This document shows, in pieces, positions 32,390-43,822 of a stretch of DNA of 64,000 nucleotides (its first letter is position 1; each line of letters begins with the position of its first letter). This stretch comes from Turritopsis dohrnii (Eukaryota > Cnidaria > Hydrozoa > Anthoathecata > Oceaniidae). Location: NCBI GenBank assembly GCA_027922465.2, contig BQMF02000617.1, positions 1 to 64,000 on the forward strand, written 5' to 3'. Below the pieces are notes generated by a model that searched no databases, had not been told where the DNA came from, and worked only from the letters and a program-made list of their open reading frames with translations. The position numbers and the translations under genes were made by a program.

Positions 32390-33981
32390 ATCATTCAGGA
32401 TATTAAAAACAAGAAAAATTTTTACAGTTAAAAGATAAAACAGAGCACAAATAGAAATGGGTAATTAGGGCAATTGGAGGAATGCTGACAAAAGAAAAGG
32501 AGAGTTCTATTGTTCAGCTCTCCTTTCATTGCACTAGAAATCAAAATTGAAATGTAAAATGTCGCAATGAAATATTAAAATAATATGTTTAAAATAAGTT
32601 AAGTTCTCTTGAGGCTTTCAGCCCATTGTTGAGTAATGGCCTAAGACGTTTTATATGAAGGGCTTCTTTTATCAATAAAATAGCCCAATTATCGTGGCTG
32701 TCTATAATAACAGTGTTCTCTTTAACAGTATTGATAAATATAGATCGTTTATCGAAGTCATTTAATTCTAATGTGAGTAAATTGAGCAGGAATTGTGTTT
32801 CAGGGCAACTCATTAAGTGTGAGTGAATAGCACTGTCATTAGTGGTACCATGTTCAATACAACGTTGAAACAGGTTTCTTTCAGTTTTCCCTACGTAATT
32901 GACTTTGCACCCAGGGCAAGTGAATTTGTACACAACATTTGAACGGTAATCTGACGGTATTTTATCTTTCAAATTTGTTAGAAAACTAACTTTAAACGTA
33001 GAATAAGTTGTTCTAAAAGCGACTTTCTTTTTTAAACACGATTTAAGCTTACGACTAAGTGATTTAACGATGTTTTCACCATCTTTGCCTGGGTACGGTA
33101 AGCGTAACCAAATCGTAATTACATTCGGATTCTCATCAGGTTGTTTTCTGTCTTTGTTGTCTGTTGTTGCAATTTTAATCAGTTTATTAGTTGTAAACTT
33201 AGTGAAACCATTCCATGATGCAAATAATTTGATTTTGTTGAGTTCTTTTTTCAATTTGTTGGGTGCACAAATTCGTTTGACACGATTAACAAGGCTAGTG
33301 ATCCAAGCTTTACAATAAGCCCATGGAGCATAACTATTATAATTTGTGTACAAACCTGTGTTTGTATCTTTACGGTAGATGGACAAACCATCAGGAGCAA
33401 TTTCTAAGTCTAAGAAATGGGGAACCTCGTTTTCAAATCTGCCAACGGTGAACTGGATATTTTTATCAAATTTATTAAATGCTTGATGAACTTTTTCAAT
33501 GTCGTCTGGTTTCACAAGAAGCAACGTGTCGTCTACATATCTACAGTAAAATTTGACAATTTTCTCATCGATTAAAGGTTTCAAAGTAACTTCTTCTAGC
33601 TCTGTCATTATTAAGTTAGCTAATACTGGGCCGAGGGAACTACCCATACTCACACCATCACGTTGTTCGTAAAGGGTGTTGTTGTACGAGAAATTTTATT
33701 GATAAAAGAAGCCCTTCATATAAAACGTCTTAGGCCATTACTCAACAATGGGCTGAAAGCCTCAAGAGAACTTAAGTTATTTTAAACATATTATTTTAAT
33801 ATTTCATTGCGACATTTTACATTTCAATTTTGATTTCTAGTGCAATGAAAGGAGTGCTGAACAATAGAACTCTCCTTTTCTTTTGTCAGCATTCCTCCAA
33901 TTGCCCTAATTACCCATTTCTATTTCTGCTCTGTTTTATCTTTTAACTGTAAAAATTTTTCTTGTTTTTAATATCCTGAAT
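32390..33981 (-). mobile_element. Penelope-like element, 5'-truncated, with inverted 3'-end copy
   Basis: The inserted block is defined by comparison with the intact left arm of the host element, where CTGACTA runs directly into GATGTGTTAG. It contains the ORF at 32589-33653 and, at its 5' side (33693-33981), an inverted copy of its own 3' end (32390-32683). Both outer ends therefore read ATCATTCAGGATATT inward. Truncated copies with inverted or tandem partial repeats are typical of Penelope elements. Confidence 0.8.
32589..33692 (-). pseudogene. Penelope reverse transcriptase C-terminus with GIY-YIG endonuclease
   Basis: The open part is 354 aa and the same frame extends to 33692, where it is cut by the inverted segment. 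GSSLGPVLANL and YVDD (residues 39-42 from the ATG at 33653) are RT motifs 4-5. VVYKFTCPGCKVNYVGKT with a following RCIEHG marks the GIY-YIG endonuclease domain near residues 240-330. The N-terminal RT motifs are missing, so the protein cannot act. The remaining frame has no stop. The pair RT plus GIY-YIG is diagnostic of endonuclease-bearing Penelope elements, which prime reverse transcription at nicked DNA. Confidence 0.88.
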
Positions 33982-34103
33982 GATGTGTTAGATTGAACAC
34001 GAAATATAGATCTTTAAAATTTTAATTAGTCTTTTATTAATCTAAGAAATCCATCTTAGAAGAATGACTACAATTTTTGGACTATCGTTTGTCTTATATA
34101 TCC

Positions 34104-34384
34104 TGAACATAACAGCTGGAAATGGTTTTAGGAATTAATTAAAATCTGCGATTAAAACAGAGAAGAACAAGTACCACAAGGCACTTTCATCAAATCGACC
34201 AAAGAAGACTTGGCCGACAATCCACTGTATTATACCACCTGTCTATAAAATCATTAATGCAAATCCGTAAAAATTAAACCATTATATCATAATGCAGGGC
34301 AACTAATCATCCAATACCAATGTCAACGACCTTCGTTATGTCATCTTTCAAGCTTAAAAGAACAACATTCAAATAGGTCGCAAA
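34104..34384. other. spacer between two elements
   Basis: Nothing recognisable. Confidence 0.3.
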
Positions 34385-35200
34385 TCTTATTTTACTAATT
34401 TGCGATTGTGCATCCTACTTTTATTTTAGAGAGTGATATATTTCATTTTTTATTAATGGTCAAATCCTTCTTATTATTTCCCAACTCGTCATAAAACCAC
34501 GTAGAAGGCAAGAGAACGTTTCATGACTATTATATGGGGAAACCCTGTCGCTGATCGTGTTCATTGGCTAATAAAGGAAAACTCTTGAAACGCACTGTTT
34601 TTATTGGTTGACGAATTCCAGAAAATTCAATCATTTAATAACGGTTTTTTAATTATTGGTTGTTATTTTGACGAAGAAATAGCTTTGTGTATACATACAA
34701 AGGTATCATTATTATAAAACTGTTTATTGTTAAACTTTTATTGTATGTTTGATAAATAAAAGAGTAAGTGAGGTTTTGAACAAAAGTAACATTTAGTTTG
34801 ATAAAATATGATTTCATATGAGTTTTCATTTCAGTGGAAAATCAAGAGGGGAAAACAAAGAATGAGTGGAAGAAAGTCTATTTTACAATAGAAACCTGTG
34901 CTGATTTTACCTATTTCTTTTTATAGTTATCAAGTGTGGCTATACAGATGAAAGTGTTGTGAAGTTGTTTAAAAATAGCTGCAGAAAAGATGGTGTTTAT
35001 TTATATTACTAAGTTTTTTGTTACTTGCCATTTTATTCATGATGTACGTTTGGTGAGTTTATTTATGTGCTTAAAATGCATGATAGGCTTTTTATTAACA
35101 GAAGATTTACATCACATTCAACATAAAAAACAGTTCAATAGAGAGCCTTATAATAAAACAACATGAATACTACCGTCCCTTTTTTGTTTATCAAGGTCTT
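34385..35200 (+). mobile_element. Helitron long-family fragment (copy with 5' end only)
   Basis: It begins TCTTATTTTACTAATTTGCG after an A and continues with the shared GAGAGTGATATATTT, GGTCAAATCCTTCTTATT and CGTAAAACCACGTAGA-like segments. A clear 3' hairpin and CTAG end are not found, so the right limit is approximate and the copy is probably truncated. Confidence 0.6.
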
Positions 35201-35713
35201 TTAAGATGGATATGGCGACCGAAATTAAAAAACAGGGAAGTATGGGGCAAAAGGAATATATGCGTGCTAAATAAAGAAATTCATTGAAAAAGAAGGGAAT
35301 GTATTTCACTCCCAAAATTGCGATTTAACAAGGTTAAAACTGAGAGATTCAGGATTAAACTGCGAGTATTCCCCATTCCCTCTATTCGCTAAAACCGCAA
35401 TGCAATATGGTAGTTGTATTCACCGTTCCCGACAACATAAACATAAATAAATGGTAGCACGAAGCACAACTATGACAAACATGAACGAGGATATCTTCAA
35501 TTCTGCACCAACAAACAGCTTTTTTCAATGGCAGCAGAACTTAATAAGATATGGGTGGTTTGTTACTATATGGTAAATTTTTTGCCACAACTAATACCTG
35601 ATAAAGATGACTGAAGTGTATTATAAACTAGAAATATTGTAAATATTATAAAAGTATTCACACTTCAAAAAAAAATGAACTGTATACAGTGTCTTATTTC
35701 AAGCTGTGAAAAT

Positions 35714-37278
35714 TTAAACTTTATCCATCATAAACTCAAAATAAAATTTTGTTAACCTTGGAAGTGAACACACAAGCCATTCTTCTCTTTTGAATTTCAT
35801 TGTTTCGATATGTATATCAACATTTGTAAAAACAATAAAGTCCACCTCATTTGTTTCCATTACAGCCATCAAGCATTGACATTGAAAAAAATAACAATGT
35901 TTCACTTTTAATCGAGAACAGTCATCATCATCGAGGATTAAGCAAAAATTATTATCAGGACAAGCATCTCTAATTTTCATGTCTTTTTTCAAAAAAGGAC
36001 ATTTCACTTCTATCACTTTTACATTACCATCTTTGTCTAAAACGATACCATCAGGACTTTCACCTAACCAAGGATACTTTGGATTTATAAGAAATCCACA
36101 TTTAGTGACTGATGTTCCAGAAAGTTCTTCCCCATTCACAATACTTTGATGTGAACTTTTTTGTTCGTAACAGTTTTTGAAGCAGTGATTTTGGGTAAAG
36201 AGTAGGTCGTCTGTTAATAACTGTACCAAAATTGAAAGCAGTGATTGGTTTCTTTCTTTCTTCATACCATCTATTGGAAGATGCCTGACTTAATGTGGCT
36301 TCTTCAATTTCTCTGATGTCATCTTTTTCCACAAATAAATTGTCGCAAATAAATTTTGTTGGAATAAAGTCAACTTTGTTAAGTCCACGTTATTAGAGCC
36401 AATTTTGTCAATTAACATTTGGACAGTTCTACGAGAAATCTTGTTACTCAAACCATTATCTTTATTACTCTGATATTCCTTAATGGATGTGTCAAAAAAT
36501 GTACATGGTTTGTAATTGTTTCCTTCTAATAATTTTGCAAATACCAGGCTTTTTCCAATAGATTGTAAATCATTGCTAAGTTTTTTTATTTTTTCCTCAT
36601 TAGGTTGATGTGCAAATAGTGGTGTGACACAAAAGTCTCTGTTCCCAGTAACTGACTTTCGTTTACGACTCTTATTAATGTCTTTGTCAATATCAGCTTT
36701 AAAAAATGTAAATTCTGAAAATTTGATTGGGTTTGAATTGGTTGTTTCTCCTGGCACATGCCATTTTTGCAAAACATCTGTGCATGTTTTATCATCTGGT
36801 ACAGTCTTTAAATTTAAAGTTTTATATTCCACCAACAATTACATGATATAGCACAGCAGCAACATACTTACAACAACCTCCAGCACCAGCTTTGCAATTA
36901 CATTTTGCATAAAATATATCACCGGTTACTTGATATAAATGTACATAAACCGTATACTTGTCTTTTTTCATTGAGGCAGCAACAAAACATTTAACAAGAA
37001 AACAAAATTTCTCCACTGTAACGTTTCACTTTACTCTTACTTTTTTTTACATAGTTTTCTCTAAATAACTGATAACCAAGAATTTTATGCTTGTTTGCAC
37101 CTCTTGATTCGTTGTCGAAGCTTTTTTCAAGAACTAAGTACTTGTGAATCATTTCGTAAGATATTGAAGGCAATTCAGTTAGATCAGTGTTCCAATCTTT
37201 GATTCCAACATCATTTTCTTCGACTACTTCCGATACTTCTGAAGTAGGAATTTCTCTGAAAACAGGCCTTGGACCCAC
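35714..37278 (-). pseudogene. SWIM zinc-finger plus YqaJ-type exonuclease protein, decayed
   Basis: Reading on the minus strand: an N-terminal region (37278-36991), a SWIM zinc finger CNCKAGAGGCCKYVAAVLYH (36903-36846), a TCTDVLQKWH segment (about 36770), RWYEERKK (about 36265), and a YqaJ nuclease core with LGESPDG and VIEVKCPF (about 36070-36000). The Asp and the ExK pair are the PD-(D/E)xK catalytic residues. Frames change near 37010, 36840, 36320 and 36190. YqaJ/lambda-exonuclease proteins resect DNA ends. In some DNA transposons a YqaJ protein accompanies the transposase. SWIM-YqaJ genes are abundant in cnidarians. This copy is dead. Confidence 0.7.
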
Positions 37279-37529
37279 GCTAGAGCTTTGAAAAAAGCTT
37301 TTGATTTTATTCAGGTGAAATAAAAACTAACAAATGGAATTGAGTATGTAAGTTTTTATACGAAATCGTCATCACTTGACATACCAGGTATACATTATTT
37401 AAATTTCATGGTTCTTTTGGTTCCATTTTTTTTTTTTTTTGGCCCCTATCTTTTCATAATTATCCGGATGATATATTCTAGGCATCTTCCTTTTCTTCCT
37501 AACAGTTGCGTGCTTAAAACATCGATACA
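37279..37529. other. upstream flank of the SWIM-YqaJ pseudogene
   Basis: It contains a 15-base T run (about 37426-37440). A further upstream exon could lie here, but none is clear. Confidence 0.3.
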
Positions 37530-38315
37530 TGATTATTTAGTCGCTCACCTCCCATGTCCACTTGCTCTGTATCACTTTAGCAATAAACGTCAAATTTCCT
37601 TATAAACGGCTCGTACAACTTGTGTTCAATCAGAAGCAGACTCGAAGTCACAACTTCTGGTAAAACCAATCTTTTATCAGTGTAACAATACATTCAAAAC
37701 GTAGAGAGAGAAAACTCCAACTTTTTATTAGCTTTTGTTTTAAAAAAGTTATGCGCTCTAACATGGGTGCTATCAAACGTAAGGGGGAAATGGTTTATCT
37801 TCTTAAAAAGATCACACAGGAGGACAGAAAAAAAAGGCACGTGCTAAATGAATAAAGTGAATAAAAAACATTTTGTTTCATGATACTCTTTTTTTACCTA
37901 TCGGTTTTTAAACATTTTGATTGCTCGAAAAAAAAGTTTACCCGTCTCAGACAGTCAGGCAAGGATACGTTAGGATACACTGGCGAACATGTTGCCACGT
38001 TCTGCCACTGCTGCTTTTTGTCCAAACTGTTTAATCAATTAGTTTCTTTGTATTTAGTTGATGTATTATTTTCAACGTCAACGTAGTCAACGTAGTCCTT
38101 GGAATATAAAACTAACAATAATAATAAAAGCAAAACATTATTCCTATTAGTTCATCAGCCAAAAAAAGTCACGTTCGATTGGGGTTGCAATGTATTTGCT
38201 TCGAACTCCAGTCGCACACAAAAAAGAAATAATTTTGCTCACAATCTACCATTTTGCGTGACTTACAAACAAACAAACAAACAGACAGACGGAGAATAGG
38301 CTATTAATATATAGA
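37530..38315 (-). mobile_element. non-autonomous Helitron, short family (copy 3), degraded 3' end
   Basis: The minus strand begins TCTATATATTAATAGCC-like at 38315 with the same GTCT/GTTT microsatellite and internal blocks as the copies at 19198 and 44674. The 3' side is recognisable (GCTCGTACAACTTGTGTTC region) but the GC hairpin and CTAG are eroded, so the left limit is approximate. Confidence 0.75.
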
Positions 38316-38904
38316 CACATAAGTTGCTTAATAATAACGAACCCAAGGACTATTTAGTTTTACTCATATCACCGACATCTTGTCTGTCGTTAACAACACA
38401 TGGACTTGTTGGATATTCAACTGCTTGAACGTCATCAAGGTCTGCTGGTGTTTCATCTTCCACTTAAACAGTGAGTGGCATCCATATCCTATAATGCAAA
38501 CAGTAACCAGTAAGTTTTATATCTAATTATTTTGATATTGCACACATATAGCTGTTTTCACTACCTTGAAATAATCTTCAAAATCTTGCACTACTTCTAT
38601 GTTTTCTGGATCTATAGATGCAATGGGATTATTTTCGAAATCTAAATTTCATATACCATTCTCCACATCGTAGATCTTTTGCAGATAGTCGAGAAACTGG
38701 AGGATGCGATCTTCATTTTTATGGTGCTTCCTTCATATTATTTCACATAGATGGCCACTGAAGAAAAGCATTAGCAAATTATGGTATACTGAAATGCTTG
38801 ATCAGAAAGGCTGGAATAGAAGAATTCATGGGGTCCGAGCGGCCACCCGACCTAGATAGATAGATTCACAACTATTACCATTAGTAACTTTGAAATGTTT
38901 AAAC
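38316..38904. other. flank of the Merlin pseudogene
   Basis: No clear feature; possibly the 3' non-coding part of the Merlin element on the minus strand. Confidence 0.3.
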
Positions 38905-39261
38905 TTACTTAAAATTTGAGGAACTTGTCCCATAAAGTTTTCTAACATGGTTTTTTGCATGAGCCCATGCACCTTCAATCCTATTTGTTGTGACTTCAAC
39001 AATTTCTTCTATGACTACATTTTTGTATCTAGATTTAAAAGCTGTTTTATGGCACACAGAAAAGTGCTTGAATCTATGGGAATTGGGTTTCTGATATGAT
39101 GCCCATTTATTAGAAAGTATCCTTGTTTCCGGTTTCACGTACCTTTTTAACAGGAAACTAATACACCCTTCGTATGCTCATCAACCGGGAACAATAGCAG
39201 TCGATTGGTTGATGTTTCACTGATCCCTACAACATAGATGAGTTGCATTTTATGACTATTA

Positions 39262-40038
39262 AGGTCGCTATACACGAAAGAATAATAAAGAAGAATTCAT
39301 GAAGAATTTAATGTTCTTAATTATCTTTTGTTATTCTCCTGTGTATTCGTTTCAAGAATAATTGAAGAATTTGTTATTCTTGCTACATCGTCTATTGTTC
39401 AAAATTCTTCCTATTTTTAAATACAAATTCAAATCAGTTTGATTTTAATCAAATGTTGAAGAATAATAAACAATTAAATGATGTAAAAACCTATTGAAAT
39501 TAAGAAATGTAGCCATCCTGTCGCCATTTGTTTTTGTTCAGTATTTTTGTTGAGTTGTTGGTGACTTGAGAAATCAAATGAAATGTATCTGTATTCATTC
39601 GCAAATATCTTCTGAAGTGCTCTTGGTCATTCAATCGCAGTTGGCATAAAATGTTAGCATATGCACCTTTCACTTCTCTCACACGTAGCCAATCTTTCAT
39701 CCAAACACTTTTCTTTTTTGTTGTTTTTTTATCTGAAGATCTCAATACTTCATTGGCACATCCAAGGGTTATAATTGCCGAACAAACACAAATTATTTCT
39801 TCTACTTCCATATCCATTTCTGAAAATATCTTGACACTTCTTTAATGTTCAATGAAGATTTGATTAATGGAAAGAAAATTCCGTCGTGTATCCAAGAAAA
39901 GAATGAGAAAAGAATAATACATCAAGAATTGAATTACATGATTATTCTTCTCAAATCTTTACGTAGAATAGGAATTCGAAAAGAATAATGAAATTCTTCA
40001 CAAATTCTTCCTTATTATTCTTTCGTGTGTAGGGGCCT
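39262..40038 (-). mobile_element. PIF/Harbinger deletion derivative with TTA target duplications
   Basis: The two ends are inverted copies beginning AGG(T/C)C and containing ACACGAAAGAATAATAA, and they are flanked on both sides by TTA (39259-39261 and 40039-40041). The 3-bp TWA duplication is characteristic of PIF/Harbinger. The 777-bp element keeps part of a transposase gene (39500-39817, minus). Confidence 0.85.
39500..39817 (-). pseudogene. N-terminal fragment of a Harbinger transposase
   Basis: This 105-aa open frame ends in GAYANILCQLRLNDQEHFRRYLRMNTDTFH, close to the region before the DDE_4 nuclease domain of Harbinger/HARBI1 proteins. The catalytic domain is absent because the element is internally deleted. 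It lies wholly inside the 39262-40038 element and reads on its minus strand. Confidence 0.7.
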
Positions 40039-40620
40039 TTACATCGTAAAAGCCTGTTTTTGTCGGAAGCTTTTGTGATACTTACCAAATATCCAAAGTT
40101 GTGGGTTTTTAACTTCGCCACAGTGATACTCTATTTTCTGTCCGAACAAAGATTCGTCGATTTCAACAGTGCCTTTAATTAAGAATATGTTGAGGTATCC
40201 TGTTAAAGATAACAACTAAATGCTTTGTAACTTGAAAAGTGTAGAAATTTACCTTTAAATATATGTTTCGAGTGAAGCATATCGCTAACATACTTTTTAA
40301 ACAAATAAAAAAATTAGCATAATCAACACTGGTGTGGCCATATGTAACTCCAGGTTTGACATAGCATTTCAGCATGTTGGCTCCTTGTAAAAATTCTGAG
40401 GAACACAAACTTGTCTTGCAGGGTATATTTTGTCCCTTCGAAAAAGGAATCCCTTCGAAAAAGGAATATCTACGAAAATTCATGATTTTTGTTTCTTCTA
40501 CGAGACGCTTATGTCCAATGACTTTTTGCGCAAATTCAAGGTACATTCCTCGTTGCTGTGTTGACACATCAAATTCAACCTTAAAAAGCCATTTTGTTGT
40601 AACCAATTCAAAAAAGCTTG

Positions 40621-41513
40621 TAATTTATAAAAATTGAAAGGATTCAATAAATCATTCAATGTTAAATCATCTATCTACATCTTCTTTACGGTTTTGGTAA
40701 CTTTTGAAGACTTTTTTTCAATCCACCATGTTCGTACAAATTGTTACCAGGTATGTAAATGTTCCTTGTCTGACGTCTTTCATAGGTAATCTGTGGGGAT
40801 TATGATATGCAACAGTGGGTGGGGAGAATAAAAATACCATTTTTGAAGTGGATGTTATGCCGTTCATTTTATTGAATATTTCACAGTTAAAGTGAAGCGC
40901 TGCAACATTCATGACGTTATCAACAAAGATAAAATGGATCATCTTTGTTGGCAAGATCAGCATCTGTCACATCAACAAATCCCAAGGTGCGAATTGATTT
41001 ACTTCTTATGATTAGCAGAGTTTTACTCCCTCCTATGAATACTTGGCCTGAAAACTTGAGAGTACGGTTTTTAAAGTGGCCCATGGGAGACATGAATACA
41101 GCAATCACGCTATGGTTTTTGATTGGTAAGTTTGTTATTAATTTCTAAGGCAACTTCTTGAAAATTAGTTAAACTTGCTTATTTAAGTTAAGTATTCTCC
41201 ATTATATTGTTGATTTGCTTATCTACTAGATATATGAAACTTTATCACATTCTATTTTAGGAAATGACTGTGCACCCATAATTGCAGCCAAATGGATAAT
41301 GACATGCACATTATCAAGAAAAGAAGTAATTAAATAATGCATAAATATTCCAAGATTAACGAAAACCAACACAGTCTATTTCATGATAGACAACTTTATT
41401 TTAATGGCAATGCAACGGATTGGAGAACAGATAGATAAAGTTCATAATTTTGATATATTACTGAGTTTGTTACTTACTTTGTGAGTATTGATGATTTAAA
41501 AACAGGTAGGTAC
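40621..41513. other. right inner part of the Merlin-region element
   Basis: Minus-strand frames at 40718-40963 and 40920-41108 overlap in a way that could be one frameshifted coding segment. I do not recognise the product. Confidence 0.25.
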
Positions 41514-41809
41514 ATTTATACTTGCAATTTAATCCCAAATCTCTCAGTTTTAACCTTGTTAAATCGCATTTTCAGGAGTGAAATACATTCCTGTCATTTT
41601 CGATGAATTTCTTTATTTAGTACGTATATATTATCTTCCCTGTTTTTCAATTTCAGCTTTGAAAGTATATTCGGGAGTGAAATACATTCCTCTCATATTT
41701 CATAAAATCTCTTAGCAATCCACTAACCCTCCCTAAGTTCAACCGTAACACAGTCAAAATCAGTTACAGTTGTATGCCGAACATTAAAGCCATCATCAAC
41801 AACCACAAC

Positions 41810-42225
41810 AAATCCCCTGTCCTTTAAGCAACCACTGCTTGTCAACAAACATAGTCTAGGAAGCAACCATAACATCCAATAAACCAAATTACAGCCCGAA
41901 ATCCTACATCGGAATGACAGAAACAACTTTCAAAACACGATTTGCCAACCACAAAAAAAGCATTCAACCATCAACGTTGTGAAAACGACACAGAACTTGC
42001 GAAGGAAGTGTGGAGATTGAAAAGAAAAAACTATGATTTTAATGTAACCTGGAAGATCAAGAAGAAATGCGCACCCTACAGCCAAACGACCGGAAAATGC
42101 AATCTGTTTTTGAGTGAAAAGTTTCTGATCATCGAAGAACAATCCATCAACAAGAACTTATTGAACTCTTGCGATAAACTGGTGTCTAAATGCCATCACC
42201 AAAATAAGTTCAAACTCCAAATATA
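41810..42225 (+). pseudogene. Penelope-like GIY-YIG endonuclease fragment
   Basis: YIGMTETTFKTRFANHKKSF (about 41911-41970) is the GIY-YIG core with the downstream R..NHKKSF helix. It is followed in the next frame (41942-42225) by NDTELAKEVWRLKRKN, CNLFLSEK and SKCHHQNKF, the typical C-terminus of one Penelope/RT subgroup. A stop at about 41856 and a frameshift near 41970 disable it. The RT part upstream is missing. It is a different lineage from the element at 32390. Confidence 0.7.
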
Positions 42226-42445
42226 TAAAATGACGTCAATCGAGATGCCATTACTACGGAAGCCCCTTAGTGCCATTTTATTACTTCACTTACTAAGTCA
42301 AGAGTCCATTCGCATTCCGCTATAATTTGTTCACTTACGGTGCTAAGTGAAGAGTTCAGCTGAATTCCCTTATAATCTTGTGACTTACGCTAAGTGACGA
42401 GTTCAGCCGCATTCTGTTAATTTCTTCACTTATTACACAGTAAGT

Positions 42446-42519
42446 AGTCTCCATCAGTGTGTATATAAGATGAACAATGGAAGTAGTCTCCATCGGTGTG
42501 TATATAGGATGAACAATGG
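42446..42519 (+). repeat. two tandem copies of a 37-bp unit upstream of a small gene
   Basis: AAGTAGTCTCCATC(A/G)GTG and the TGTATATA(A/G)GATGAACAATGG that follows occur twice in a row. Each copy carries a TATATA run and the array ends about 40 bases before the ATG at 42558, so it may serve as promoter for the three-exon gene. Confidence 0.6.
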
Positions 42520-42557
42520 AATAGCGGATGAGTACACGAAATGTTATAACAACAAAC

Positions 42558-43171
42558 ATGGCGCACCGAATAGAAGAAAGCACGTTGGAAGTAAGTTTTT
42601 TTTGTACATTTTGGAATTAAAAGTTGTCTTTTTTTGCTTCACGTTTATTTCTTATGATAACGTACTACCACAAAGTAGATTTCAATGTTCTTTTGATTGA
42701 CGTTTTGTATTGTTTTATTTAGATTGTCGAGTTCCTCAGAGAAAGAGGGTACAATGTCAGAACGTTGGAGAAAGTAAAAGATTCTTGTGTAAGTTGGCAT
42801 TAACTATCACTTTTTGGTTTGCTACAATATGTAAAAATATGATAATTAATGATTTTCAAACTAATGAAATGAGAATGAGCTTGTGATGATAAGGTTACAA
42901 TTCGAATTTTGTTTTATTATTTTTTCTTTAGGTGACTAAAGAGTCAGTACACTTATTAAAAGTTGCAGATTTTAAAAGCTTTGGAGTGGCACTTGCTGAT
43001 GCAAGGCTTTTGATTGAAACTTTTCAGGCAAGGGATAAGACAGTAGATTTAAAAGAGCTTGTGACTTCAATAAGAAGAAAGGAGAGTAAACTACCTACTG
43101 GTCCTGCATCATCATCAGTTTCATCAAAATCTGCTTATAAAAGGGTGGCTAGAAAAGCTAGAAAATGTTAG
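42558..43171 (+). CDS. small three-exon gene with SAM-like domain
   Basis: Exons 42558-42590, 42723-42788 and 42932-43171 join in phase 0 to about 112 codons. All introns have GT...AG ends: donors GTAAGT and GTAAGT, acceptors TTTATTTAG and TTTCTTTAG. The product has two helical segments, IVEFLRERGYNVRTLEKV and SVHLLKVADFKSFGVALADARLLIETF. The second resembles the end of a SAM domain (LxxLxxxDLxxLGI, then RxxLLxxI). A basic C-terminus with SSVSSK and KRVARKARK follows. No frame break is seen. It may be a real host gene, or the surviving 5' exons of a transposon gene, since SAM-like heads occur in some cnidarian transposon proteins. Confidence 0.5.
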
Positions 43172-43822
43172 CCGGTCATTGTCTGAGTATAAACCGACAG
43201 TCCAACTATATATAGCTGCTTTTGCCAAAAATAGAATTGGCAAAGTCGAAAAATGTTGAGATTAATAATAATAAAATAATAGTATATTTCAATCTCCAAA
43301 ATTTACATTTGGCTCTTCAGCTGAAAATATTATATAGTATATATGTGCAAAGTCTAGAAAATTATTTATAAAAATATTATGTATACTAGTGAGATGCTCT
43401 GACCGGCTACGCTAGCAAAGTAGAATTGGTAAGTAGAGTGTTAGTAATTAGATATCTTGAAGATTGACTCAGAATTGGGACGATAACTAGTCCCTGCGAC
43501 TAGAAGTAATAAAAAAAACCTATGTAGCCATACAAAGATAAACCGGTTATGCAAGGCCTGTTTGTCATTTTCAATATTTTAAGGTGAAAATAAAATAAAT
43601 AATTAACTTGACTTAAAAAAAATAACATGATACTGGTAGACCACCAATGGAATAGATGACGAGATATGAACTAGGTTGGATTGGACAAAATTGGATGGGA
43701 GATAGGAATTGGAAATACTAATTGAACTAAATTGAGACTATATGGATAGGTAACCGCAATAGGCATATGAGGATAGATACTAAATGCGAGTACGCAGGGG
43801 TCTGTACCAGTGCCTATGAACA
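43172..43822. other. 3' flank of the small gene
   Basis: GCCGGTCA at about 43171 and TGACCGGC at about 43398 form an inverted pair. No ORF or other feature is seen. Confidence 0.3.

Larger units (their letters stand above)
27213..34103. mobile_element. inverted-repeat-bounded element carrying a FEN-like nuclease gene
   Basis: The left end (about 27213-27349) and right end (34103 to 33982 plus 32389-32376) are inverted copies of about 137 bp. They run from ATATAAGACAAACGA at the outside to TCAGGGAGCTG at the inside. The only gene between them is the minus-strand PIN/FEN-like gene, whose first exon is at 31698-31804. A Helitron (29320-31532) and a Penelope-like element (32390-33981) are later insertions. 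No transposase of a known class is seen, so whether the gene belongs to the element or was captured is open. Confidence 0.55.
38905..40620 (-). pseudogene. Merlin (ISXO2-like) DDE transposase, interrupted and decayed
   Basis: The minus-strand pieces are: RRYSFFEG (about 40490-40460), VEIDESLFGQ (about 40165-40135) with the first catalytic Asp, ISETSTNRLLLFPVDEHTKG (about 39220-39165), and the open frame 39138-38905 with ILSNKWASY and NRIEGAWAHAK, the latter carrying the catalytic Glu. The family usually has SD before KW; here it is SN, so the second Asp is lost. A Harbinger element (39262-40038) splits the gene and there are frame changes near 39150. Merlin transposases cut and paste DNA with 8-9 bp duplications. 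This copy is dead. Confidence 0.65.
35221..41655. mobile_element. inverted-repeat-bounded element with SWIM-YqaJ and Merlin pseudogenes
   Basis: About 150 bp at 35221-35372 matches the reverse complement of 41514-41655. Shared blocks include GATTTAACAAGGTTAAAACT and GAATGTATTTCACTCC. Between them are a SWIM-YqaJ pseudogene, a nested Helitron and a Merlin transposase pseudogene with a nested Harbinger. That would make one roughly 4.9-kb element after the nested pieces are removed. The outer boundary and target duplication are not resolved, and a chance inverted pair of a dispersed repeat is possible. Confidence 0.45.
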
